6,122 nt of DNA, from positions 1 to 6,122 of the forward strand of contig CALINF010000315.1 of assembly GCA_938045215.1 (NCBI GenBank). The letters are read 5' to 3'. Position 1 is the stretch's first letter. Each line of letters starts with the position of its first letter. The notes under the pieces are model-generated. The model was given only the letters and a program-made list of their open reading frames with translations, did no database searches and was not told the origin of the DNA. Below, in pieces: positions 1 through 6,118 of the stretch. Source of the DNA: an uncultured Halieaceae bacterium. GTDB taxonomy: Bacteria; Pseudomonadota; Gammaproteobacteria; Pseudomonadales; Halieaceae. The translations under genes were made by a program, and so were the position numbers.

Positions 1-503
1 GCGCTGTTGTAATTGGTCGCTCCCAGCGCCTCAGTGGACGCAATATTGATAATGCGCGCGTTGGGCGACTTATGCAGCCAGGGCAGCGCCGCGCGAATGA
101 CCCACTGCTGGGCACTGGCCATCACTGCAATCGACAGATCCCAGCTGTGATCATAGTCATCGGCACCAAAGGCAGCGGGTACAACGAGTCCTGCATTGTT
201 CACGATAATGTCGATCGAGCCAAAGTGCTCACCGGCTTGCTGTACCACCTGGGTAAGTTGCGCCTGGTCCGAGCAGTCCGCCACCAGGGGCAGTACTTCG
301 CCGCCGGCGGCTTCTATCGTGGCAGCCACTTCGGCAAGCGCGTCGCCATTAATATCGATCAGCGCCAGCCGAGCACCCTCATCGGCAAACAGAAAGGCGG
401 TGGCCCGTCCCATGCCACTGGCCGCGCCTGTTACAACGGCCACGCTGCCATCAATCGACCGGCTGAGACGACTTAATCTGTTCGCGCGATTTGAGTCACT
501 CAC
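1..503 (-). CDS. SDR-family NAD-dependent oxidoreductase (C-terminus cut by window edge)
   Basis: Classical short-chain dehydrogenase/reductase; 167 residues are visible and the rest lies beyond the left edge. Seen: the cofactor motif TGAASGMG at residues 25-32, an Asp ending the second beta strand (LIDIN, D50), NNAG at 102-105, and the active-site Ser in INIAST (S156). The YxxxK pair would fall just past the edge. From family knowledge, D50 favours NAD(H) over NADP(H). The usual catalytic Asn aligns with Met128 (IAVMAS), so the tetrad looks incomplete. The substrate cannot be told. The start is a GTG at 501-503: an in-frame TGA lies two codons upstream and AGGAG sits 8 nt before it. About 20 polar, Arg-rich residues precede the Rossmann fold. 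It is transcribed away from the channel-rep pair. Confidence 0.93.
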   Translation of the reverse strand, partial: MSDSNRANRLSRLSRSIDGSVAVVTGAASGMGRATAFLFADEGARLALIDINGDALAEVAATIEAAGGEVLPLVADCSDQAQLTQVVQQAGEHFGSIDIIVNNAGLVVPAAFGADDYDHSWDLSIAVMASAQQWVIRAALPWLHKSPNARIINIASTEALGATNYNS

Positions 504-511
504 GTCTCACT

Positions 512-516
512 CTCCT
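512..516 (-). promoter_or_regulatory. Ribosome binding site of the SDR gene
   Basis: AGGAG (AGGAGAG if extended) read on the minus strand, 8 nt before a GTG. It decides the start, because the frame is closed by TGA immediately upstream and no ATG is available there. Confidence 0.75.
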
Positions 517-527
517 GCAAGGATTTC

Positions 528-533
528 ATTATC
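528..533 (-). promoter_or_regulatory. Possible -10 element of the SDR gene
   Basis: GATAAT on the minus strand (5 of 6 to TATAAT) would give a leader of about 18 nt that contains the AGGAG site. No convincing -35 box lies 16-18 bp upstream, so this is tentative. Confidence 0.3.
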
Positions 534-642
534 GACATTTAAAACACAGTAAAGGCTACAACACCAGTCACTCGTAGCAGACCTTGTGTGCTAGCATTTA
601 ACCAACGAATGATCGACGAGCCCATATTGCCTTTGGGTTGCC

Positions 643-648
643 TATAAA
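643..648 (+). promoter_or_regulatory. Possible -10 element of the channel-rep transcript
   Basis: TATAAA (5 of 6 to consensus) in the divergent intergenic region would give a leader of about 70 nt before the channel gene. A TG dinucleotide lies upstream but one base too far for a proper extended -10, and no good -35 box is visible. An alternative is the weak TTGTGT at 584-589 paired with AATGAT at 608-613. Nothing else convincing is visible between the two divergent genes. Confidence 0.25.
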
Positions 649-714
649 CTCGCGCAGTCATTTGAGCAACCAATGTTGCGCGCACTGCACCCAACACTCT
701 GCAGGAGCCCGCCC

Positions 715-718
715 GGAG
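715..718 (+). promoter_or_regulatory. Ribosome binding site of the MscS-like gene
   Basis: GGAG with 7 nt to the ATG at 726. A second AGGAG copy at 703-707 lies too far upstream to be the main site. Confidence 0.6.
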
Positions 719-725
719 CCACACC

Positions 726-1517
726 ATGTTAGAGCAACTCCAACCAATGATCTCGAAACTGACCGAATACGGCGGACTCATCGCCTCCGGACTACTGGTC
801 ATGTTTGGTGGCATGATCGCAATATTTTTGCTGTACCGCATCGTGACCAAGTTGATCAGGCCCAATGGCACCTATTCACGGGTGATCAAGGTGGCATTTG
901 GCGCGATTTACGCCATGATTCTGGTACTCACCATACTGCTGGCAGCAGAGAAGATCGGTTTTGATACATCCGGTCTCGCAGGCGTTGCCATCCTGCTCGT
1001 CATGGTAGCTGCCGTCATCGTGTTTTTCCTGATTCCATTTCTACCACGACTGCCTTTCGTGCCGGGGGATATGGTTGATGTGCGCGGCACAATGGGCATC
1101 GTTGAAGCAATTACAGCCTACCAAACAGTCATTCGTACGTTTGACGGCCAGGTGGTGTTCATGCCCTCGCCCATGATTATGGCGTCACCCATCATCAATT
1201 ACAGTCTGCACCCCAATCGGAGGGTCCAGATGGACCTGGAGATTAACGCTACCGACGACATCATCAAGGCCAAGGTACTGACTCTCGATGTTATGAAAGC
1301 GCATGAGAACGTACTGGAAGACCCCGCCCCAATGGTTTTTGTCACTGGCCTAGCAGATGGCAAGGCATCGCTCGTAGCCTTCTGTTGGGTAGAAAATGCC
1401 AACTGGTTCGGCACCCGCGACGCACTGTTTGCCCAGGTTGCTCAGGCTTTCGCTCAGGACGAGCACGTCTCTATGGCCATCCCCAAACGAGAAGTCACCC
1501 AAATACCCCCTGCATAA
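726..1517 (+). CDS. Small MscS-family mechanosensitive channel protein
   Basis: Predicted inner-membrane channel subunit of the small-conductance mechanosensitive (MscS) type, 263 residues, near the usual length for short MscS proteins. Three hydrophobic segments lie at about residues 18-40, 56-74 and 83-106. The cytosolic beta domain follows: FVPGDMVDVRG (111-121), then IRTFDGQVVFMP (136-147) and a strand ending IINYS (156-160). These align with MscS GEYVDLGG, MRTADGKIIVIP and NIINFS. The C-terminal part ends in a MscS-like AIPKREVTQIP strand. Family knowledge: such proteins form heptamers that open under membrane tension and release solutes in hypo-osmotic shock. Odd: the third segment lacks the Gly/Ala-patterned pore helix and the QGSLSNLAAG-like stretch of MscS, so tension gating is inferred and may differ. 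GGAG at 715-718, 7 nt before the ATG, supports the start. The gene is followed at 15 bp by rep. Confidence 0.87.
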   Translation: MLEQLQPMISKLTEYGGLIASGLLVMFGGMIAIFLLYRIVTKLIRPNGTYSRVIKVAFGAIYAMILVLTILLAAEKIGFDTSGLAGVAILLVMVAAVIVFFLIPFLPRLPFVPGDMVDVRGTMGIVEAITAYQTVIRTFDGQVVFMPSPMIMASPIINYSLHPNRRVQMDLEINATDDIIKAKVLTLDVMKAHENVLEDPAPMVFVTGLADGKASLVAFCWVENANWFGTRDALFAQVAQAFAQDEHVSMAIPKREVTQIPPA

Positions 1518-1532
1518 ACTGAGCCTGAACAC

Positions 1533-3530
1533 ATGAATTCGCTTAACCCCCGCCAGCGGGAAGCCGTACAGTACATCGACGGCCCCCTGCTGGTTCTGGC
1601 CGGCGCTGGCAGCGGCAAAACCAGCGTGATTACGCGCAAAATCCAGTACCTGATCGATACCTGCGGCATCAAGGCCAGGCATGTTGCCGCGGTGACATTC
1701 ACCAACAAGGCGGCCAGGGAAATGCGCGAGCGTGTAGGTAAGCTGCTCGGCAGCTCGCGTTCCGAGGGACTCACGATCAGTACCTTTCACCAGCTGGGAC
1801 TGAATATCATCCGCGACGAACGCAAGGCGCTGGGCCTGAAGTCAGGTTTCTCCATTTTCGACGGACAGGATTCGCATACCCTGATTCGTGACCTGCTCAT
1901 ACAGGAGCACGGCGCTGAAGGCGACAAAGCCGCATCAATACAGCAGCGTATCTCCGCCTGGAAGAATGATCGCGTCCTGCCTGAACAGGCCGTCGCTGGC
2001 GCAACATCGCCCGCAGACATGCTCTGCGCACAGGCCTACCTGCGCTACAACCGCGCCTTACGTGCCTACAACGCACTCGATTTCGACGACCTGATCCTGC
2101 TGCCCACCATACTGTTCGAAGAATCTGGGGACGTGCTGGAGCGCTGGCAACATCGCCTGCATTACCTGCTGGTAGACGAATACCAGGACACCAACTCCAG
2201 CCAGTACCTGCTAGTGAGGCAACTGGTGGGCCATCGCAGCGGGCTAACCGTCGTTGGTGACGATGACCAGTCAATCTACGCATGGCGTGGCGCCAGGCCA
2301 GAAAACCTGAACCAACTCGCCGACGATTTCGCCGGCCTGAAGGTTATCAAGCTTGAACAAAATTACCGTTCTACATCTCGCATTCTCAAAGCAGCCAATA
2401 CAATCATCGCCAACAACCCGCACGTACTGGAGAAGTCGCTGTGGAGTGAACTGGGCTACGGCGATCCATTGCGTATCCTGCAATGCTCCGATGAACAGAG
2501 CGAGGCTGATCAGGTAGTGGCAGAAATCCTGGATCACCAACTGCGCAAACGCAGCCGTCTGGGTGACTACGCCATTTTGTATCGCGGCAATCATCAGTCG
2601 CGGTTACTGGAACTGGTGCTGCAGCAACAACAGGTGCCCTATCACATGAGTGGCGGTACCTCGTTTTTTGCCCGCAATGAAGTGAAGGACATCATGGCGT
2701 ATCTGCGCCTGCTGCTAAACGAAAACGATGATAATGCGTTTCTGCGCATCGCCAATGTGCCGCGGCGTAAACTCGGCACCTCCACTCTCGAAGCAGTGGG
2801 AGAATTCGCCAACCGCCAGCGCTGCAGCCTGAGCCAGGCGTGTCGCCGGATATCGAGTGAGCAGATTCCCGAAGCCAGCCTGCGGCGCTTGCAGGAATTT
2901 CACCAATGGGTGGACCGTGTCCGCCGCAGTAGCGATGGCACAGCCAGTGTATCGGCGATCCGACAGATGTTGCGCGACATGGACTATGAGGGCTGGCTAA
3001 ACCAGCTCAGCTCATCTGAAGATGTTGCCCAGCGTCGTATGGGCAATGTGAATTTTCTGATCGACAGCCTGCAACGCGTGATGAGCGACGAACAAGTCAC
3101 ACTGGATGAAGCAATATCACGACTGGTTCTGCGCGACCTGATGGAACAGCAGGAGGAGGAGAAAGCCAGCGATGACAGCGTTCAACTCATGACACTGCAC
3201 GCATCAAAAGGTCTCGAGTTTCCTCATGTCTATATCATTGGCATGGAAGAAAAGCTGTTGCCTCACAGGGCAAGTATCGATGACGGCAATATCGAGGAGG
3301 AGCGTCGCCTGGCCTACGTAGGCATTACCCGAGCTCAACAGACATTGACCATGTCGCTGGCCCGCAAGCGACGTCAGTATGGTGAGACTCTCAACTGCGA
3401 GCCAAGTCGCTTCATCGCGGAGTTACCGCAGGATGACCTGCAATGGCAAGGCGGCACCGAGGAAGACGAAGAAGCCAACGATGAACGCGGTCAAGCGACG
3501 CTGGCAAGTCTGAAATCTCTGTTTGGCTAG
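1533..3530 (+). CDS. rep: ATP-dependent DNA helicase Rep
   Basis: Superfamily 1A 3'-5' DNA helicase, 665 residues (E. coli Rep 673). From family knowledge, Rep travels with the replisome, strips proteins ahead of forks and helps restart. All motifs are seen: Q motif Gln8; Walker A GAGSGKT 24-30 (Lys29); Ia VTFTNKAAREM 54-64; II VDEYQDTN 214-221; III VGDDDQSIYAWRGA 241-254; IV LEQNYRS 274-280 (Arg279); V around QLMTLHASKGLEF 551-563; VI EERRLAYVGITRA 589-601 (Arg600). The hinge GGTSFF at 374-379 marks entry to the 2B subdomain as in E. coli Rep. The ARHVAAVTFTNKAAREM and SIYAWRGARPENL stretches favour Rep over UvrD or PcrA. The protein ends in LASLKSLFG, without the basic tail of E. coli Rep. 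The start matches the family N-terminus (SLNPRQREAV). The ribosome binding site is weak (GAG, 9 nt spacing), 15 bp after the channel stop, suggesting translational coupling. Confidence 0.98.
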   Translation: MNSLNPRQREAVQYIDGPLLVLAGAGSGKTSVITRKIQYLIDTCGIKARHVAAVTFTNKAAREMRERVGKLLGSSRSEGLTISTFHQLGLNIIRDERKALGLKSGFSIFDGQDSHTLIRDLLIQEHGAEGDKAASIQQRISAWKNDRVLPEQAVAGATSPADMLCAQAYLRYNRALRAYNALDFDDLILLPTILFEESGDVLERWQHRLHYLLVDEYQDTNSSQYLLVRQLVGHRSGLTVVGDDDQSIYAWRGARPENLNQLADDFAGLKVIKLEQNYRSTSRILKAANTIIANNPHVLEKSLWSELGYGDPLRILQCSDEQSEADQVVAEILDHQLRKRSRLGDYAILYRGNHQSRLLELVLQQQQVPYHMSGGTSFFARNEVKDIMAYLRLLLNENDDNAFLRIANVPRRKLGTSTLEAVGEFANRQRCSLSQACRRISSEQIPEASLRRLQEFHQWVDRVRRSSDGTASVSAIRQMLRDMDYEGWLNQLSSSEDVAQRRMGNVNFLIDSLQRVMSDEQVTLDEAISRLVLRDLMEQQEEEKASDDSVQLMTLHASKGLEFPHVYIIGMEEKLLPHRASIDDGNIEEERRLAYVGITRAQQTLTMSLARKRRQYGETLNCEPSRFIAELPQDDLQWQGGTEEDEEANDERGQATLASLKSLFG

Positions 3531-3564
3531 CACTTGCCCACAGGTGAAAACCAAACGCCAAACC

Positions 3565-3595
3565 AAAAAAAACCGCCGGCTAGTAGCGGCGGTTT
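3565..3595 (-). terminator. Intrinsic terminator of the cytochrome c gene, possibly bidirectional
   Basis: A perfect 9-bp stem (AAACCGCCG, 3570-3578, with CGGCGGTTT, 3587-3595) encloses an 8-nt loop. Read leftward it runs into eight Ts (3572-3565), a textbook terminator starting about 25 nt after the cytochrome stop. Read rightward only three Ts follow the GC stem, so termination of the rep transcript here should be weaker. It lies 34 bp past the rep stop. Confidence 0.9.
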
Positions 3596-3620
3596 GTGGC
3601 CCTTGATGCAGCGTAGCTGC

Positions 3621-4043
3621 TTACTGACTACCGGCAATCATAAAATCGACAGCCGCGTGAATCTCTTCATCAGAGCAGGTCATGCAGCCACCCTTGGCGA
3701 TCATGCCGGTACCGGCAACCCCGTTGACGCCACTGGCATACAAGACATCGGTTCCCTTGGCGATACGATCCGCCCAGGCCGTCACATCACCCTGCATCGG
3801 GGCACCCGCTACACCGCTGGCGTGACACGCCATGCAGGCCGCGTTGTACACGTCCTCACCGGAGCGTGGGCCAGCATTTGCCACCACGGCAGGGCCACCA
3901 CAACTGGTGTCACCTTGCAGGCAGACTTCGCCCATTGGCTTGATGCGTGCTTCGATATCACTGCGCTGGGCGTCGGTAAGGTCTACCGCTGCTACAGTGA
4001 CAGCCAGGCCCAGGCCAAGCAGGGCAAATATGAATCTGGTCAT
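3621..4043 (-). CDS. Periplasmic cytochrome c5-family monohaem protein
   Basis: Secreted c-type cytochrome, 140 residues, for electron transfer in the periplasm; in the c5 family such proteins typically feed terminal oxidases or reductases. Seen: a signal peptide at about 1-19 (one Arg, hydrophobic core, cleavage near TVAA); one haem site CMACH at 70-74 (Cys70, Cys73, His74); and a c5-type C-terminus GMIAKGGCMTCSDEEI (113-128). Met114 is the likely sixth iron ligand, in the place of the MPPKGG Met, and Cys120/Cys123 match the c5 disulfide. An additional pair, Cys41 and Cys48, in EVCLQGDTSCGG sits in the N-terminal extension and may form a second disulfide. AGGAG 8 nt before the ATG and TATAAT about 30 bp upstream support the start. 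It converges on rep and diverges from the GST gene. The partner oxidase is not in the window. Confidence 0.93.
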   Translation of the reverse strand: MTRFIFALLGLGLAVTVAAVDLTDAQRSDIEARIKPMGEVCLQGDTSCGGPAVVANAGPRSGEDVYNAACMACHASGVAGAPMQGDVTAWADRIAKGTDVLYASGVNGVAGTGMIAKGGCMTCSDEEIHAAVDFMIAGSQ

Positions 4044-4051
4044 GGGTAACG

Positions 4052-4056
4052 CTCCT
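4052..4056 (-). promoter_or_regulatory. Ribosome binding site of the cytochrome c gene
   Basis: AGGAG on the minus strand, inside a purine-rich AAGGAAAGGAG stretch, 8 nt before the ATG at 4043. This is a strong site, consistent with good expression. Confidence 0.8.
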
Positions 4057-4073
4057 TTCCTTCAACGGCGCGC

Positions 4074-4102
4074 ATTATAGCCACTTATGCCCTCGGGGAA
4101 AA
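4074..4102 (-). promoter_or_regulatory. Sigma-70-type promoter of the cytochrome c gene
   Basis: A perfect TATAAT lies at 4074-4079 read on the minus strand. With a 17-bp spacer the -35 position (4097-4102) reads TTTTCC, a poor match, so an activator may be needed. Transcription would begin near 4067, giving a leader of about 24 nt that contains the AGGAG site. The same 123-bp gap must hold the promoter of the divergent GST gene, for which no clear boxes are visible. Confidence 0.6.
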
Positions 4103-4156
4103 CACAGGCCGTAAGCGTCCACTAATGATAGCATTGGCACCTTTGCAAACACTGGC

Positions 4157-4161
4157 AGGAG
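4157..4161 (+). promoter_or_regulatory. Ribosome binding site deciding the GST start
   Basis: AGGAG 5 nt before the ATG at 4167. An in-frame ATG at 4125 has no such site and would add 14 residues before the first beta strand, so 4167 is preferred. Confidence 0.8.
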
Positions 4162-4166
4162 AATCC

Positions 4167-4796
4167 ATGAAATTCTATACCTACGACCCCGCTCCCAATC
4201 CCCAACGCGTGCAGATGTGCCTCGATTACAAGGGAGTTGAGCTGGAAACCATTCAAGTTGATATGATGACCGCCGAGCAACTGGGCGAAGACTACCGACG
4301 GATAAACCCTGCCTGCACACTGCCAGCGCTGTTACTGGACAGCGGAGCGCTGCTCACAGAGGTTCCCAGCATCTGCACCTATCTGGAAGACACATTTCCA
4401 CAGAAGCCACTTTTTGGAGGATCTGCCGAGGAGCGTGCGATAATCGTCGGCTGGTCACACAAGCTATACGTTTCCCTGTTTCAGCCTCTGGCCGACGTGT
4501 TTCGCAATGGTAATCCACACTTTAAGGGTCGCGCCCTTCCTGGCCCGCTCGATATCGAGCAGATTCCAGCCCTTGTGGAGCGTGGAAAAGAGCGCCTGGC
4601 CAATACCTGGCCTCAAATCGATGCCCATCTGGCTGACTCGCAGTTTATGGTTGGTGACAGCTTCAGCTTCGCTGATATCGAACTTTTGGCGGTCACAGGG
4701 TTTGCCAACGGTATGGTGCGACAGCCTGTCCCTGAGAGTTGCAGCAATATTGCCGCCTGGAGCGCGCGCGCCCAGGCAGCGCTCGCTCAAAAATAG
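4167..4796 (+). CDS. Glutathione S-transferase family protein
   Basis: Cytosolic GST-fold protein, 209 residues, the usual GST length. The N-terminal thioredoxin-like domain (about 1-78) opens MKFYTYDPAPNPQRV. The cis-Pro that contacts glutathione is Pro53 in CTLPALLL, and the glutathione-binding acidic residue is Glu65 in LLTEVPSICTYLE. The usual Ser after this Glu is Val here. The helical C-terminal domain carries the conserved GDSFSFADIELL folding motif (Ser, then Asp three residues on). The usual catalytic Ser/Cys/Tyr region reads APNPQRV, with Asn11 near the expected Ser or Cys, so the catalytic residue is unclear. The family conjugates glutathione to electrophiles or reduces thiol and peroxide substrates; the substrate cannot be told. 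It diverges from the cytochrome gene, and its last 10 bp overlap the 3' end of the convergent barrel gene. Confidence 0.92.
   Translation: MKFYTYDPAPNPQRVQMCLDYKGVELETIQVDMMTAEQLGEDYRRINPACTLPALLLDSGALLTEVPSICTYLEDTFPQKPLFGGSAEERAIIVGWSHKLYVSLFQPLADVFRNGNPHFKGRALPGPLDIEQIPALVERGKERLANTWPQIDAHLADSQFMVGDSFSFADIELLAVTGFANGMVRQPVPESCSNIAAWSARAQAALAQK
4752..4780 (-). other. GC-rich hairpin just past the barrel-gene stop
   Basis: Read on the minus strand, GCTGCCTGG and CCAGGCGGC form a 9-bp stem (one G-U pair) around an 11-nt GC-alternating loop, starting 6 nt after the barrel stop. On the plus strand the same arms carry one C-A mismatch. No T-run follows, so it is not a standard intrinsic terminator. 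It lies inside the last GST codons and may be partly a by-product of Ala/Arg-rich coding. It could block 3' exonucleases on the barrel mRNA; that is inference. Confidence 0.45.
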
Positions 4797-6118
4797 TAGG
4801 CCAACTGTACGATCCCCGAGGGGCCCGCTGCCAGCGTACGTCCCTCGAATACTCCCTGATCAATCTTCAAACCACCAAACTCAGTACCCTTGGGACCAAT
4901 TGGCGCATTAATGGAACCCAGAATTTGCCAGTTCTGCCCGACATCCCATTGCAATACAACTTGAGCGAGTGCCGACTGATCACCGAGGTTTACGAACAGG
5001 TTTGGCGTTACATTCACCAGCGGCGTCCACTCTATCTGCAGCGATCCCGCTAGATAGTGGCGACCCACAGTAAACAATTCTCCCCGTATGATTCTCTGCG
5101 TGAGATCGGGGTCACCAGCAAAATCCTCGAGACTATAATCCGACCCGCTCAATCCAAAGCCATTGTAGTAATACTCCGACACAGCACTGACATTCTTGCC
5201 TCCCCATACCCAGGAATAAGTCCAGTTGACGACCAGACTTGTTACCCAGTCACTCTGTGTATCAGTCAGCACCAGATCGGTACGCACCACCGCCTCGCCA
5301 ACATTCGCAACGCCACCACCGGCCAGCACAGTGTCCTCAAAGTGCCGTGCCACCAACAAATCGAACTCCTGATTGAGACCAAAACCGTGAAACTTTAAAG
5401 CGGTAGAGCTGACATCGCTACTGACATCACTGTCCTGATCGCGACGCGCGACAGACAAAAACTGCACATCACTTCCGTCATCAAACAAGTATTGTCCGTA
5501 CAGCATGTCATCGCCCAGCTTGTATTCTGTATCCACCGCCGCCGGATCGAACGGGTTCAAGAAGTCCATGGGGTTATAGATGAGTCCGTTGCCCCAGGTA
5601 ACGGCCTGCCTGCCGAACCGGACCACCGCCTGCTGACTGGTGTAGTCCAGATGCAGGCGATCCAGCCGCTGGACGATTTCGCGATCGTCACGATCTGTAA
5701 TCTTGTGGGTGAGATCCCACCAGCGTCGCTGGTCATCAGGCAGCGTGTTCGGTACGAAGAACAGTCCGGGGAACTGTTGGGCAACACTCCCTGAGTCACC
5801 AAAGCGGCCCAACAGCTGATAGTCGGCGTGCAATGACCAGGGGTTCTGCTCTCCCACGCGAAAGTTCAGCCGCAACTCTGCGCCCTGGTCATTAGCCACA
5901 TCGCCAAGCGCATCATGCAACAGACTGTCACTGGGGTAGGTACTGGTTTGCCAACGGCCTTTGACATGCCCGCGATCAAACAAGGGCACATCCGCGACTG
6001 AGTTCGCAGCGAGAACTCCGGCTGAGAGAAGCACAATCGGCAGGAGATAGCGGCAGGTTAGCACTTTACTCGGCCATAGCGTGGGGTTCCTGCTGCTCGT
6101 CGCTAACAATCTTCCCAT
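4787..6118 (-). CDS. Outer-membrane beta-barrel protein of unassigned family (start uncertain)
   Basis: Predicted exported barrel, 443 residues from the ATG at 6118. Seen: a hydrophobic signal segment (about 23-42, LLPIVLLSAGVLAA, cleavage near NSVA/D); then alternating amphipathic strands rich in aromatic and polar residues, with short turns; and the C-terminus VQLAYYF, a terminal Phe typical of substrates of the BAM insertion machinery. A distinctive block RFGRQAVTWGNG (167-178) runs into NPMDFLNPFDP (182-192), resembling porin-like proteins of the DUF1302 type; I cannot assign the family firmly. The substrate is unknown. The start is unsettled: the frame is open to the right edge, the first 18 residues are an odd pre-signal extension, and a GTG at 6064 would give a compact signal peptide with only a weak GAG site. 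No promoter is visible in the window. The stop overlaps the GST gene tail-to-tail. Confidence 0.8.
   Translation of the reverse strand: MGRLLATSSRNPTLWPSKVLTCRYLLPIVLLSAGVLAANSVADVPLFDRGHVKGRWQTSTYPSDSLLHDALGDVANDQGAELRLNFRVGEQNPWSLHADYQLLGRFGDSGSVAQQFPGLFFVPNTLPDDQRRWWDLTHKITDRDDREIVQRLDRLHLDYTSQQAVVRFGRQAVTWGNGLIYNPMDFLNPFDPAAVDTEYKLGDDMLYGQYLFDDGSDVQFLSVARRDQDSDVSSDVSSTALKFHGFGLNQEFDLLVARHFEDTVLAGGGVANVGEAVVRTDLVLTDTQSDWVTSLVVNWTYSWVWGGKNVSAVSEYYYNGFGLSGSDYSLEDFAGDPDLTQRIIRGELFTVGRHYLAGSLQIEWTPLVNVTPNLFVNLGDQSALAQVVLQWDVGQNWQILGSINAPIGPKGTEFGGLKIDQGVFEGRTLAAGPSGIVQLAYYF
5408..5431 (-). repeat. Two-copy 12-bp tandem repeat inside the barrel gene
   Basis: AGYGATGTCAGY occurs twice in direct succession (10 of 12 bases identical), encoding SDVSSDVS in a hydrophilic, Asp/Ser-rich stretch after a predicted strand (FLSVARRDQD). 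It is in frame and adds four residues. It is likely a small duplication in a surface loop or turn, where length changes are tolerated. Confidence 0.7.

Noticed and set aside
72..552. Two long plus-strand open frames opposite the SDR gene
   Set aside because: They are antisense shadows of a clear SDR with intact motifs; their translations resemble no family and lack supporting starts.
555..578. Inverted repeat GCTAC / GTAGC in the divergent intergenic region
   Set aside because: Only 5 bp with a 14-nt loop and no T-run; too weak to call a terminator or operator.
666..679. Inverted repeat GCAAC-CAAT-GTTGC followed by the palindrome TGCGCGCA, upstream of the channel gene
   Set aside because: Five-base arms are expected by chance at this length; there is no second copy or link to a known operator.
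539..871. A 110-codon minus-strand open frame across the intergenic region into the channel gene
   Set aside because: Its N-terminal part is antisense to the channel gene and the rest covers the divergent regulatory region; no motif was recognised.
1350..1790. A 146-codon minus-strand open frame across the channel-rep junction
   Set aside because: It overlaps two well-supported genes on the other strand, has no recognisable domain, and reflects codon bias of the sense strand.
1897..2594. Minus-strand open frames inside rep
   Set aside because: Antisense shadows; the Rep frame is unbroken and carries every helicase motif.
3534..4080. Plus-strand open frames opposite the cytochrome gene
   Set aside because: They run through the terminator and antisense to a gene with a signal peptide and CxxCH; no independent support.
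4125..4166. Longer GST start at the ATG at 4125
   Set aside because: There is no ribosome binding site before it, the added residues precede the first beta strand, and the ATG at 4167 has AGGAG at good spacing.
4744..4753. Palindrome GCAATATTGC in the 3' end of the GST gene
   Set aside because: A single short palindrome within coding sequence; it has no partner copy and is explained by codons.
5057..5802. Open frames on both strands overlapping the barrel gene
   Set aside because: Shadows of the barrel reading frame, which alone has a signal segment and a terminal aromatic residue.
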